Notes: generated from the letters alone by a model not told the origin. Positions 18,342 through 26,999 are shown, counted from the stretch's first letter. The stretch is 64,000 bases of DNA from Metarhizobium sp964253915 (GCF_964253915.1 NZ_CAXUSG020000010.1:62001-126000); one strand, 5' to 3'. Translations and numbers: made by a program.

Positions 18342-18836
18342 ATGAGCAAGAAACCGATCGTCAACATCGCCGATCTCGACCTGAAGCACTGGGTTCGCGG
18401 GCAGCGGTACGAAAGCGCAGATGCTTCTTTCGGAAAGCAGCTGGGGTTGACCAATCTCGGCATCGGTTACAGCGAATTGCCGCCGGGAAAGATGGGGTGC
18501 CCGTTTCACAACCACTATGTCGAAGACGAGATGTTCATCGTGCTGGAAGGCACCGGCGAATATCGTTTTGGCGCCGAGCGTCACCCGATCCGGGCCGGAG
18601 ATGTGCTCGGGGCACCGGCCGGCGGCCCGGAGACCGCGCATCACATCATCAATACCGGTGACGTCCCGCTCAAATATTTTTCCATCTCGACCATGGTGAA
18701 GACCGATATCGTCACCTATCCAGACTCCGGAAAATTCCTGACGAAGACCATGGGAAGCGACGGCTATCCCCGCTTCCACCATATCGGCCGGGAACAGGAC
18801 GAGGTGGATTACTGGCACGGCGAAAAGATCGATTGA
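18342..18836 (+). CDS. Cupin-domain protein
   Basis: A 164-residue single-domain cupin_2 protein. The first motif is seen as MGCPFHNHYVEDEMFIVLEG with two His and a Glu as metal ligands, and the second as PIRAGDVLGAPAGGPETAHH with the last His, so a metal site is likely. The N-terminus (NIADLDLKHWVRGQRYESAD) and the tail FHHIGREQDEVDYWHGEKID are typical of many sugar or small-molecule cupins; the reaction is unknown. ATG 18342 has GGGGA upstream. It is followed after 22 bases by a GNAT gene on the same strand. Confidence 0.84.
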   Translation: MSKKPIVNIADLDLKHWVRGQRYESADASFGKQLGLTNLGIGYSELPPGKMGCPFHNHYVEDEMFIVLEGTGEYRFGAERHPIRAGDVLGAPAGGPETAHHIINTGDVPLKYFSISTMVKTDIVTYPDSGKFLTKTMGSDGYPRFHHIGREQDEVDYWHGEKID

Positions 18837-18858
18837 TGCAGCGGGCAGGACACAATCG

Positions 18859-19389
18859 ATGACGACGATTCCCATGCTGGAAACCGAACGCCTGCTGCTG
18901 CGCGGCCATCGGCTCGACGATTTCGAGGCCTACCGGGCGCTCTGGAGCGATGCCGATGTCGTTCGTTACATCACCGGCTCGCCGATGAGCCGCGAACAGG
19001 TCTGGGCGCGGCTGATGCGCATCGCCGGCATGTGGCACCACATGGGTTTCGGCTTCTTCGCCATCGAGGAAAAGGCGACCGGCCGCTTCATCGGCGAAGC
19101 CGGCTTCCATGATCTGCACCGCGAAATGACGCCGTCCATTGAGGGAACGCTGGAGACCGGCTGGGCGCTGATGCCCGACTGTCACGGCAGGGGCTATGCC
19201 ACGGAATTGCTGAAAGCCCTGCTGGCGTGGGGCGAGGAGAATTTTCCGGAAAAGCGCATGACCTGCATCATCAGCCCGGAAAACACGGCTTCGATCCGGG
19301 TCGCCGGCAAGATGGGTTTTCGAGAGACGACCCGTACCGACTACCACGGAGAAACCATTTTGATGGAACGCAGCGGATCAGCCGTTTGA
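18859..19389 (+). CDS. GNAT N-acetyltransferase (RimJ/RimL-like)
   Basis: A 176-residue acetyltransferase_3 family protein. It starts LETERLLLRGHRLDDFEAYR, with strand motifs FGFFAIEEKATGRFIGEAGF, the acetyl-CoA pyrophosphate loop ALMPDCHGRGYATELLKALL (Q/R-x-x-G-x-A variant) and NTASIRVAGKMGF. Substrates in this group are N-terminal alanine/serine of proteins or small amines, so the target is unknown. It appears co-transcribed with the cupin gene and converges on ribE. Confidence 0.87.
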   Translation: MTTIPMLETERLLLRGHRLDDFEAYRALWSDADVVRYITGSPMSREQVWARLMRIAGMWHHMGFGFFAIEEKATGRFIGEAGFHDLHREMTPSIEGTLETGWALMPDCHGRGYATELLKALLAWGEENFPEKRMTCIISPENTASIRVAGKMGFRETTRTDYHGETILMERSGSAV

Positions 19390-19408
19390 CGAAGGTGACG
19401 TTGCCGGC

Positions 19409-20026
19409 TCAGCCGCGGCTGACCGGGAATTCCGCCAGCCGCGCCGCATACCGGGCCATGGTGTCGACCTCGAAATTGACGAAATCGCCGGCCTTACGCT
19501 CGCCCCAGGTGGTAACTTCCAGCGTGTGTCGGATCAAAAGCACGTCGAAATCCGTGCCATCCACGGCATTCACCGTCAGCGACGTACCATCGAGCGCCAC
19601 CGAGCCCTTCGGCGCCACGAACCGCGCCAGTTGCTCCGGCGCCCGGAGGCGATAACGCGTCGCATCGCCTTCGGCCGTGACGGAAAGGATTTCCGCCTTG
19701 CCGTCGATATGGCCGGAAACGATATGGCCGCCGAGTTCGTCGCCGATCTTCAGCGAACGCTCGAGATTGATGTGGCTGCCCACCTTCCATGTGCCGACGG
19801 TGGTCAGACGCAGCGCCTCTTCCCAGGCTTCCACCTCGAACCAGCGGCCGTTGTCGCCATCCGCCGGCAGGCCGGTCACGGTGAGGCAGATGCCGGAATG
19901 GGAAATCGAGGCCCCCATGTCGATGGTGGCCGGATCGTAATGTGTCGCCACCCGCAGCTTGATGCCTTCCTTCAGCTGCGAAACGCTGTCGATCGTGCCG
20001 ATATCGGTGACAATTCCGGTAAACAT
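19409..20026 (-). CDS. ribE: Riboflavin synthase, alpha subunit
   Basis: A 205-residue riboflavin synthase that dismutates two lumazines to riboflavin. It has the characteristic two beta-barrel repeats: MFTGIVTDIGTIDSV with SHSGICLTVTGL, then GDELGGHIVSGHIDGKAEIL with ALDGTSLTVNAVDG. ATG 20026 is chosen because it shares one base with the ribD stop (TGATG), which marks coupling. Last gene of the glyA-nrdR-ribD-ribE run. Confidence 0.96.
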   Translation of the reverse strand: MFTGIVTDIGTIDSVSQLKEGIKLRVATHYDPATIDMGASISHSGICLTVTGLPADGDNGRWFEVEAWEEALRLTTVGTWKVGSHINLERSLKIGDELGGHIVSGHIDGKAEILSVTAEGDATRYRLRAPEQLARFVAPKGSVALDGTSLTVNAVDGTDFDVLLIRHTLEVTTWGERKAGDFVNFEVDTMARYAARLAEFPVSRG

Positions 20027-21135
20027 CAAAATTCTCTTTCGTATTCGTCGCAGCGGTCGCCGCCATAAAGGAAGGTGCGGGTGTGAACAAAACCCGTTGG
20101 CATATCGGTGGCCGACAGCGGCGATTCAATACCGGCGGCGCCGATTTCACCCGGCCCTTGGTAGAGCAGGATGCGATCGACCAGGTCCGCATCGAGGAAA
20201 GCGCGGGCGACCCGTGCTCCGCCTTCGACCATCAGCGAAGAAATGCCACGCGTGGCAAGCGCCGGCAACAGTTGGTCGATCCGTTCGGGGCTGCATTGCA
20301 ACACTTCGACACCGGCGGCAACCAGCGCGTCCCGTCGCGCCTGGAAAGCCTGGTCGGGATCGTCGTCGAGCGAAGGCGGTTCACCGGCGACGGCGATCAC
20401 CGGCACATGACCGGCAGTGCGGACGAGCTTGCTCGTGACCGGCAGTTCCAGCCGCCGGTCGAAGACGATCCGGAGCGGCGAGCGCTGTTCGAGGCCGGGC
20501 AGCCGGCAGGTCAGTTCCGGATCGTCGGCAATCGCCGTACCAGAACCGACGAGGATGGCATCGGCTTCCGCCCTCAAGGCGTGAACCTGCGCCCGCGAAA
20601 TCGGCCCGGTGATCGCCACCTGGCCCGAGCCGAGGTGACCGATCTTGCCATCGGCAGAAACAGCAAGCTTGAGAATCACATAGGGCCGCTTCTTCGTCTG
20701 ACGTGTCAGATAAGCGGCAAGCGCCGACCGGCTTTCGGCCTCCAGCACACCGGCATCGACGACAATGCCTGCGGCTCGCAACATCTCGACGCCGCGGCCG
20801 GAGACACGTTCATCCGGATCGGTGACGGCAATGACGACACGGGCGACGCCGGAGGCGATCAGCGCCTCGGCGCAGGGCGGCGTCTTGCCGTGGTGCGAAC
20901 AGGGTTCGAGCGTGACATAGGCCGTTGCTCCCCTCGCCTGTTCCCCGGCTTCGGCAAGCGCCTGCGGTTCTGCGTGCGGGCGACCGCCGATAGCGGTCAC
21001 GCCACGACCAACGATCACGCCGTCCTTGACGACAAGGCAGCCGACGGAGGGATTGGTGGAGGTCTTGCCGGTGTTCCAGCGCGACAGGCGGATGGCTGCC
21101 GCCATGAACCGCCGGTCGTCCGCCTCGTCCACCAT
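20026..21135 (-). CDS. ribD: Bifunctional riboflavin deaminase/reductase
   Basis: A 369-residue RibD. The N-terminal deaminase (residues 1-145) shows the zinc motif HAEPQALAEAG and the PCSHHGKTPPC loop. The C-terminal reductase contains KRPYVILKLAVSADGKIG and SSLMVEGGARVARAFLDADL. It converts the pyrimidine product of GTP cyclohydrolase II to 5-amino-6-ribitylamino-uracil phosphate. ATG 21135 follows the nrdR stop by 4 bases; an upstream TTG is possible but unlikely. It is coupled to ribE at the 3' end. Confidence 0.95.
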   Translation of the reverse strand: MVDEADDRRFMAAAIRLSRWNTGKTSTNPSVGCLVVKDGVIVGRGVTAIGGRPHAEPQALAEAGEQARGATAYVTLEPCSHHGKTPPCAEALIASGVARVVIAVTDPDERVSGRGVEMLRAAGIVVDAGVLEAESRSALAAYLTRQTKKRPYVILKLAVSADGKIGHLGSGQVAITGPISRAQVHALRAEADAILVGSGTAIADDPELTCRLPGLEQRSPLRIVFDRRLELPVTSKLVRTAGHVPVIAVAGEPPSLDDDPDQAFQARRDALVAAGVEVLQCSPERIDQLLPALATRGISSLMVEGGARVARAFLDADLVDRILLYQGPGEIGAAGIESPLSATDMPTGFVHTRTFLYGGDRCDEYEREF

Positions 21136-21139
21136 GAGC

Positions 21140-21619
21140 TTACGCGTCCGAGCCGGAATCGCGGCCAATCTTGGCGTTGATCTCGTTGATCACCTTCTCA
21201 AAATCCTCGGCATGCGAAAAATCGCGGTAGACCGAGGCGTAACGCACGAAGGCAACGTCATCGAGGCTCTTCAGCGCTTCCAGCACCTGCAGGCCGATTT
21301 CTTCGGAGGTGATGTCCGTTTCGCCGGAGCTTTCCAGCCGCCGGGCGATGCCGGAGACGGCCCGTTCGATACGGTCGGCATCGACAGGCCGCTTGCGCAG
21401 CGCGATCTGGAAAGACCGCACCAGTTTGTTGCGATCGAACGGCTGCTTGCGGCCGGTCTTCTTGACCACCGTCAGCTCGCGCAGCTGCACCCGTTCGAAG
21501 GTGGTGAACCGCCCGCCGCAATCCGGACAGATGCGCCGGCGGCGGATGGACGTTCCATCCTCCGCCGGGCGGCTATCCTTGACCTGGGTATCTTCCGAAC
21601 CGCAGTAGGGGCAACGCAT
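21140..21619 (-). CDS. nrdR: Transcriptional repressor NrdR
   Basis: A 159-residue NrdR, the ATP/dATP-sensing repressor of ribonucleotide reductase genes. The four-cysteine zinc ribbon is complete: RCPYCGSEDTQVKDSRP and RRICPDCGGRFTTFERV. The ATP-cone follows with KKTGRKQPFDRNKLVRSFQI and a serine/aspartate-rich end. It lies 4 bases after glyA and 4 bases before ribD, so glyA-nrdR-ribD-ribE is one transcript. No NrdR box pair was identified nearby. Confidence 0.97.
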   Translation of the reverse strand: MRCPYCGSEDTQVKDSRPAEDGTSIRRRRICPDCGGRFTTFERVQLRELTVVKKTGRKQPFDRNKLVRSFQIALRKRPVDADRIERAVSGIARRLESSGETDITSEEIGLQVLEALKSLDDVAFVRYASVYRDFSHAEDFEKVINEINAKIGRDSGSDA

Positions 21620-21623
21620 GGGA

Positions 21624-22916
21624 TCAGCCCATATAGCCGTACATCGGGAAACGGTCGGTCAGCTTGACGACCTTTTCACGTACGCCAGCTTCAACGGCCG
21701 CATTGCCCTCGTCGGAATTGGCGACCTTCAGGCCATCGAGCACTTCGATGATCAGGTTGCCGATTTCCTTGAACTCGGCTTCCTTGAAACCGCGCGTCGT
21801 GCCGGCCGGCGTGCCGAGACGGACACCGGAGGTGACGAAGGGCTTTTCCGGATCGAAGGGAATGCCGTTCTTGTTGCAGGTGATGTAGGCGCGGCCAAGT
21901 GCTGCCTCGGCGCGCTTGCCGGTAGCGTTCTTCTTGCGCAGGTCGACCAGCATCAGGTGGTTGTCGGTGCCGCCCGAAACGACATCGACGCCGCCGGCGA
22001 CCAGCGTTTCGGAGAGCGCCTTGGCGTTCTTGACGATCTGCGCAGCATAATCCTTGAAGGACGGCTGCAGCGCTTCACCGAGCGCGACCGCCTTGGCAGC
22101 GATGACGTGCATCAGCGGGCCGCCCTGCAGGCCGGGGAAGACGGCGGAATTGAACTTCTTCGCCAGATCCTCGTCGTTGGTGAGGATCATGCCGCCGCGC
22201 GGGCCACGCAGCGACTTGTGGGTCGTGGTCGTTGCGACGTGGCAATGCGGGAACGGCGACGGATGCTGGTCACCGGCGACAAGACCGGCAATGTGGGCCA
22301 TGTCGACCATCAGGTAGGCGCCGACGCTGTCGGCGATCTCGCGGAACCGCTTCCAGTCCCAGATACGCGAATAGGCGGTGCCGCCGGCGATGATCAGCTT
22401 CGGCTTGTGTTCTTCCGCCTTGCGGGCAACTTCGTCCATGTCGAGCAGATTGTCGCCTTCGCGTACGCCGTAGGAAACGACGTTGAACCACTTGCCGGAC
22501 ATGTTGACCGGCGAACCATGCGTCAGGTGACCGCCCGAGTTCAGGTCGAGGCCCATGAAGGTATCGCCCGGCTGAAGCAGCGCCAGGAATACGGCCTGGT
22601 TCATCTGCGAACCGGAATTCGGCTGGACGTTGGCGAAGTTGACGCCGAACAGCTTCTTGGCACGCTCGATGGCAAGTTCTTCGGCGATATCGACGAACTG
22701 GCAACCGCCGTAATAACGCTTGCCCGGATAACCCTCGGCATACTTGTTCGTCATGATCGAACCCTGCGCTTCGAGCACGGCGCGCGACACGATGTTTTCC
22801 GAGGCGATAAGCTCGATCTCGTGGCGCTGGCGGCCGAGTTCCTTCTCGATCGCACCGAAAATATCCGGATCGGATTCGGCAAGCGGACGGGTGAAGAAGG
22901 CTTCGGTGTTCGTCAT
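21624..22916 (-). CDS. glyA: Serine hydroxymethyltransferase
   Basis: A 430-residue PLP enzyme interconverting serine and glycine with tetrahydrofolate, supplying one-carbon units for purines. It has RQRHEIELIASENIVS, NKYAEGYPGKRYYGGCQFVD, PSGSQMNQAVF-like residues and the PLP lysine in ATTTTHKSLRGPRGGMI. The C-terminal LGTPAGTTRGFKEAEFKEIG is standard. ATG 22916 is chosen because the preceding in-frame residues are serine/arginine-rich and lack similarity. First gene of the glyA-nrdR-ribD-ribE run. Confidence 0.97.
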   Translation of the reverse strand: MTNTEAFFTRPLAESDPDIFGAIEKELGRQRHEIELIASENIVSRAVLEAQGSIMTNKYAEGYPGKRYYGGCQFVDIAEELAIERAKKLFGVNFANVQPNSGSQMNQAVFLALLQPGDTFMGLDLNSGGHLTHGSPVNMSGKWFNVVSYGVREGDNLLDMDEVARKAEEHKPKLIIAGGTAYSRIWDWKRFREIADSVGAYLMVDMAHIAGLVAGDQHPSPFPHCHVATTTTHKSLRGPRGGMILTNDEDLAKKFNSAVFPGLQGGPLMHVIAAKAVALGEALQPSFKDYAAQIVKNAKALSETLVAGGVDVVSGGTDNHLMLVDLRKKNATGKRAEAALGRAYITCNKNGIPFDPEKPFVTSGVRLGTPAGTTRGFKEAEFKEIGNLIIEVLDGLKVANSDEGNAAVEAGVREKVVKLTDRFPMYGYMG

Positions 22917-23032
22917 TTTCGGATGGCTCCCTGAACTGGAATGGCGCGCTTGGGTCTTAGCGGGATGCCGCACCGAGAGCAATACGACTAGCGACATTTG
23001 CTGCGCAAACTACGGTGAAGAGCATAGAAACG

Positions 23033-23063
23033 CAAAAGGCCGGGCGGAAAACCGGCCCGGCCT
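23033..23063 (-). terminator. Terminator of the L,D-transpeptidase gene
   Basis: Arms AGGCCGGGC (23037-23045) and GCCCGGCCT (23055-23063), 9-base loop, followed leftward by TTTTGCG. It lies 24 bases past the transpeptidase stop. Confidence 0.85.
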
Positions 23064-23086
23064 CAGGTTTATTCAGAAAGCGCTGC

Positions 23087-24424
23087 TTATTGCGGCAGTA
23101 CGTCTTCATCCGGCGAGAAGGAACCGGCCGGCTGCTCCATGCCGGCAGTGGTCTGCAGCGCCAGTTCCTCGGCACCGTCCATGCCGTAGATGTCGTCGCG
23201 GAACTGCACGACACGGTCGCTCGCCGACCAGGCCGAAATATAGACGAAATAGACCGGCAGTTCTTCGGCCAGCTTGATCGGCGTGTTGACGCGGGCGTTG
23301 ATCACCTTCTCGATCTGCTGGCGCGGCCAGCCGGGCGTCTCCTGCAGGATCCAGCTGATCAGGTCGCGAACGTTCTGCACGCGGACGCAGCCGGAGGATT
23401 CGAAACGCATCAGCTTGTTGAACAGGCCCTGCTGCGGCGTATCGTGCATATATTCGTTGTTGGGATTGTGGAAATTGATCTTGGTCGACGCCATGGCGTT
23501 GATCTTGCCCGGATCCTGGCGGAACATCAGGTTCGGCGCCTTGGCGGCGTTCCAGTCGACGCTTTCCGGCGCCACTTCGGTGCCTTGCCCGTCGAACAGG
23601 CGGATGTTGTTGCGTGTCAGATAGGTCGGATCCTTGCGCATCAGCGGCACGATGTCCTTTTCGACGATCGAGCGCGGCGCGGTCCAGTACGGGTTGAGGA
23701 TGACCTCGTAGATCTTCGAATTGAGGATGTGTGTCGGGCGGCTGGCGCGGCCGACAACGGCGGTGTGGCGAAGCGCCACGCGGCTATCCTGAACGGCTTC
23801 GATATAAGCGGCCGGAATATTGACCATCACGTAGCGGCGGCCGAGGTCGCCCGACATGGTCTGAAGACGGATCAGGTTGGTATTGAGCTGTGCCAGGCGT
23901 GTCGTCGCCGGCACGTTGAGAGCCTTCAGCGTGTATTCACCGATGACACCGTCTGCCGGCAGGCCGTGGCGCGCCTGGAAACGCTTCACTGCACCATCGA
24001 CGTAGGAATCGAACGCATTCGAAACGCCGGCCGTACGCGACAGGTCCCCGGAAACCATCAGGCGCTGGCGCAACGACTGGACGCCGGCATCCGAAACGCC
24101 GAGTTGGAGCTTTGCGCCGCCGGCATTGACCTGCGGCCAGCCGCCATTGGAAACAATCGCCTGATAGTCGTAGATCGCCTGCTGGGCATTCGGCACGGCG
24201 CCGGTGCCGAGGATCGGGTTGTTGGAGACGATGGCCGTTGCCGAGCGCGATGCCTTGGCATCGAACTGGTCGTCCCAGTTGCCGCGCCGCGGCGCATTGA
24301 TCAGATCATCGACAGCCGACTGCGCGAACACCGGGGCCGCAAGCGCCGCGGCGCCAGCCGTTGCCGCCGAACGGAGAAAAGCCCGGCGTGAAAAAGCTGC
24401 AAGTTCGGTTTTTTTCGACATCAT
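23087..24424 (-). CDS. ldtP: Tat-exported L,D-transpeptidase (LdtP-like)
   Basis: A 445-residue YkuD-family L,D-transpeptidase of the large YcbB type. A twin-arginine signal SRRAFLRSAATAGAAALAAP (Arg13-Arg14) is followed by a scaffold region, a peptidoglycan-binding domain (VKRFQARHGLPADGVIGEYT) and the catalytic domain with YMHDTPQ and SSGCVRVQN (Cys near 346). It makes 3-3 crosslinks in peptidoglycan, or attaches outer-membrane proteins to it, as known in rhizobia. With the regulator gene next door it matches the LdtR-LdtP pair described in Liberibacter and Sinorhizobium. Alternative starts lie at 24433 and 24460; the Tat motif is kept by all. Confidence 0.88.
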   Translation of the reverse strand: MMSKKTELAAFSRRAFLRSAATAGAAALAAPVFAQSAVDDLINAPRRGNWDDQFDAKASRSATAIVSNNPILGTGAVPNAQQAIYDYQAIVSNGGWPQVNAGGAKLQLGVSDAGVQSLRQRLMVSGDLSRTAGVSNAFDSYVDGAVKRFQARHGLPADGVIGEYTLKALNVPATTRLAQLNTNLIRLQTMSGDLGRRYVMVNIPAAYIEAVQDSRVALRHTAVVGRASRPTHILNSKIYEVILNPYWTAPRSIVEKDIVPLMRKDPTYLTRNNIRLFDGQGTEVAPESVDWNAAKAPNLMFRQDPGKINAMASTKINFHNPNNEYMHDTPQQGLFNKLMRFESSGCVRVQNVRDLISWILQETPGWPRQQIEKVINARVNTPIKLAEELPVYFVYISAWSASDRVVQFRDDIYGMDGAEELALQTTAGMEQPAGSFSPDEDVLPQ

Positions 24425-24642
24425 CCCTACCATCGTCCTCGCAAAGGCAATAATATTCATGCCTTATCATTGCTATGGTTAACAAACGGCCACCGGCTCG
24501 CCGCCGCTACAGATCGACCGTTTCCATGTGGTGATTCCCGGCGCATAGATGGCGCCGTATTCCATTGAAGCGGCTCACATATCAATATGGCCAATTCGTG
24601 TCACCGGGGCTTTCATCACGCCGGCGTGTCCGCAGACACGGT

Positions 24643-24672
24643 AAAACCGGAGGCGTTTCCGCCCCCGGTTTT
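24643..24672 (-). terminator. Hairpin terminator downstream of ldtR
   Basis: A two-part stem: AAAACCGG (24643-24650) with CCGGTTTT (24665-24672), and GGCG (24652-24655) with CGCC (24660-24663), with a TTTC loop and single bulges. It ends in TTTT on either strand and lies 24 bases past ldtR. Confidence 0.8.
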
Positions 24673-24696
24673 CGGTATAACTCAGGTCGTTCCGAC

Positions 24697-25212
24697 TTAG
24701 AGGCGATACATGATCGTATCGTTCCAGAAGCGGTCCAGCCGCTGCAGCAGCTTGTTCATCTGGGTGAATTCGTCGTTGCCGATGCCGCCGACCTTCTGGA
24801 TCGAGCCGATGTGGCGATCGTAGAGCTTGGCGACGGTTTCGGCGATCTCCTGGCCGGCATCCGTCAGGCTGATGCGGACCGAACGACGGTCGATGCGCGA
24901 GCGCTGATGGTTGATGAAGCCGAGATCAACGAGTTTTTTCACATTATAGGATACGTTGGAGCCGAGGTAATAACCACGGGAGCGCAGTTCGCCGGCCGTG
25001 AGCTCGGAATTGCCGATGTTGAAGAGGAGAAGCGCCTGAACGGCATTGACGTCGTCGCGTCCCTGACGGTCGAATTCGTCCTTGATGACATCGAGAAGAC
25101 GGCGGTGCAGGCGTTCGACGAGATGCAGCGATTCCATGTAGAGGGAACGGATTGCATCTTCCTGCGGATCGGCAACGGGCGCCGCGACTTGCGGTTTCAT
25201 TTTGGTATTCAT
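24697..25212 (-). CDS. ldtR: MarR-family regulator, LdtR-like
   Basis: A 171-residue MarR-type regulator. The N-terminal helices YMESLHLVERLHRRLLDVIK lead to a winged helix: LLLFNIGNSELTAGELRSRG, YYLGSNVSYNVKKLVDLGFI and wing HQRSRIDRRSVRISLTDAG. The C-terminal dimer helix follows. LdtR of Liberibacter activates ldtP and controls osmotic-stress tolerance; the same pairing here is the reason for the name. ATG 25212 follows GAGGCAG by a normal gap. Its own promoter region, 25213-25339, is AT-richer than the surroundings. Confidence 0.86.
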   Translation of the reverse strand: MNTKMKPQVAAPVADPQEDAIRSLYMESLHLVERLHRRLLDVIKDEFDRQGRDDVNAVQALLLFNIGNSELTAGELRSRGYYLGSNVSYNVKKLVDLGFINHQRSRIDRRSVRISLTDAGQEIAETVAKLYDRHIGSIQKVGGIGNDEFTQMNKLLQRLDRFWNDTIMYRL

Positions 25213-25339
25213 TGGACTGCCTCACTGTTTTGTTTGGCGGTGTTTGTTTTTCCCGCCTTGAGAGACACCCTATCGAATACGCCTAAAATTCTACTTAAAA
25301 CGCAGCCTTAACAGGGCCTTACTATTTCACGACCCTGTC

Positions 25340-25780
25340 TCAGGGTAAATCAACTCCTACCAGGCGCTGTTCCTCCTGCCGCCGCTGCAGCCAAAGCGCG
25401 ATGCGGAAGGTCGCATAAAGGAAGATGACGATGCAGTGCAGGATCGGCACGATGATGTTGCGGCCGAAGGTCTCCGGCCAGACCAGAAACATCAGCAACT
25501 GGCTGCCGGCTGCCGCCATCCAGATAACCGGCCCCCAGGACACCGTCAGCCAGAGACCGAGAGCGGCGACCGGGAAGATCACCGCCAGCGCCGCCGCCGC
25601 GACCTTCCAGGGAAGATTGAGAAGATCGAAACGCCCCTGCCCGCCCAGCGAATAGCCGACCAGCATCGCCCAGTACTGCAGACCGAACCAGAAGCAGGAG
25701 AGCGCGATCAGCCGGAGGAAGATCACGAAAAGCAGCTGTGTCAGCGTGCGGCGCGGCACGGTCTGGGAATCACGGGTCAT
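25340..25780 (-). CDS. Four-helix inner-membrane protein (DUF6163-like)
   Basis: A 146-residue membrane protein with four predicted helices: FVIFLRLIALSCFWFGLQYW, VAAAALAVIFPVAALGLWLT, VIWMAAAGSQLLMFLVW and NIIVPILHCIVIFLYATF. A short arginine-rich tail (RRQEEQRLVGVDLP) ends it on the cytoplasmic side. It matches a family I recall as DUF6163, found beside hemB and ldtR in rhizobia; no function is known. It is divergent from hemB (131 bases apart) and might share a promoter with it. Confidence 0.75.
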   Translation of the reverse strand: MTRDSQTVPRRTLTQLLFVIFLRLIALSCFWFGLQYWAMLVGYSLGGQGRFDLLNLPWKVAAAALAVIFPVAALGLWLTVSWGPVIWMAAAGSQLLMFLVWPETFGRNIIVPILHCIVIFLYATFRIALWLQRRQEEQRLVGVDLP

Positions 25781-25850
25781 GGCGCGCAGCATACGTCGCC
25801 GCGGCCATTTGTCACCAGCGGGATGTTGGGTTGCGCGGCGATCGCCTGTA

Positions 25851-25873
25851 TACAACGGACAAGGTGCGTTGTA
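25851..25873. promoter_or_regulatory. Inverted repeat in the hemB/membrane-protein divergent promoter
   Basis: TACAACG (25851-25857) and CGTTGTA (25867-25873), perfect 7-bp arms, 9-base spacer, centre-to-centre 16 bp. It lies 39 bases before the hemB ATG, so a bound protein would overlap the hemB promoter. The regulator is unknown. Confidence 0.45.
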
Positions 25874-25911
25874 CGCGGGCGCACCGGTTGGAAATGGAGA
25901 TGAGGACGATC

Positions 25912-26928
25912 ATGCAAGACAAGACCCATCTGGTCGACGAGATTACCGGCCATCGGCGCATGCGCCGCAACCGCAAGGCGGACTGGACGCGGCGGATGGT
26001 GCAGGAAAACCGACTGACGGTGGACGATCTCATCTGGCCGATCTTCCTTGTTCCCGGCAGCGGCATCGTCGATCCGATCCCGGCCATGCCGGGCGTCAAC
26101 CGCATGAGCATCGACAAAGCCGTCGAGGCCGTGAAGGAAGCCGCCGATCTCGGCATTCCGGCCATTGCCACCTTCCCGAACATCGAGATGAACCTGCGCG
26201 ACGAGACCGGTTCGCACAGCCTGGTTGCCGATAACCTGATCAACCAGGCGACGGCGGCGATCAAGAAGGCGGTTCCCAACATCGGCGTCATTACTGATGC
26301 GGCGCTCGATCCCTTCACCAGCCACGGCCACGACGGCATCCTGCGCGGCGGCGAGATCGTCAACGACGAAACGGTCGATCAGGTGGTGCGTGTTGCCATC
26401 ATGCAGGCCGATGCCGGCGCCGACATCATCTCGCCGTCCGAGATGATGGATGGGCGCATCGGCGCGATCCGGCGCGGGCTGGATGCAGCCGGGCACCAGA
26501 ATGTCGGCATCATGTCTTATGCCACGAAATTCTCCTCCGGCTTCTACGGCCCCTACCGCGAAGCGATCTGTACCGGCGGGCTGCTGAAGGGCGACAAGAA
26601 CAGCTACTACATCAGCCCCGCCAACGGCACGGAAGCCATGCGCGATGCGGCCCTCGACGTGGAAGAAGGCGCCGACATGCTGATGGTCAAGCCGGGCCTC
26701 GCCTATCTCGACATCTGTTGGCGGCTCAAGGAGGCATACGGGTTACCAACCTACGCCTATCAGGTCTCCGGCGAATACACCCAGATCAAGGCGGCGGCCA
26801 TGAACGGCTGGATCGACGGCGAGCGGGTGATGATGGAAACGCTGCTCTGTTTCAAGCGCGCCGGCTGCGACGGCATTCTCAGCTACTTCGCCGTCGAGGC
26901 GGCGAAAATATTGGCCAGGCGCGCCTGA
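25912..26928 (+). CDS. hemB: Delta-aminolevulinate dehydratase (porphobilinogen synthase)
   Basis: A 338-residue porphobilinogen synthase, joining two ALA molecules for haem and tetrapyrrole synthesis. Active-site segments are SYATKFSSGFYGP (Schiff-base side lysine) and ADMLMVKPGLAYLD (second lysine). The metal loop is TDAALDPFTSHGHDG (residues 128-142): acidic, without the three zinc cysteines of the animal and E. coli type, so it should use Mg like the Bradyrhizobium enzyme. ATG 25912 has GAGG at good spacing. It precedes an RDD gene in the same direction. Confidence 0.96.
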   Translation: MQDKTHLVDEITGHRRMRRNRKADWTRRMVQENRLTVDDLIWPIFLVPGSGIVDPIPAMPGVNRMSIDKAVEAVKEAADLGIPAIATFPNIEMNLRDETGSHSLVADNLINQATAAIKKAVPNIGVITDAALDPFTSHGHDGILRGGEIVNDETVDQVVRVAIMQADAGADIISPSEMMDGRIGAIRRGLDAAGHQNVGIMSYATKFSSGFYGPYREAICTGGLLKGDKNSYYISPANGTEAMRDAALDVEEGADMLMVKPGLAYLDICWRLKEAYGLPTYAYQVSGEYTQIKAAAMNGWIDGERVMMETLLCFKRAGCDGILSYFAVEAAKILARRA

Positions 26929-26999
26929 CACCGAATGAGCAGACATTGTTTTCGATGAACCACACCCCACATAGGGTGAAGGACCAACGGAGCACGACG

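Noticed and set aside
25332..25346. ACCCTG-TCT-CAGGGT hairpin at the end of the DUF6163-like gene
   Set aside because: Only 6-bp arms overlapping the stop codon and no T-run; too weak to call a terminator or an LdtR site.
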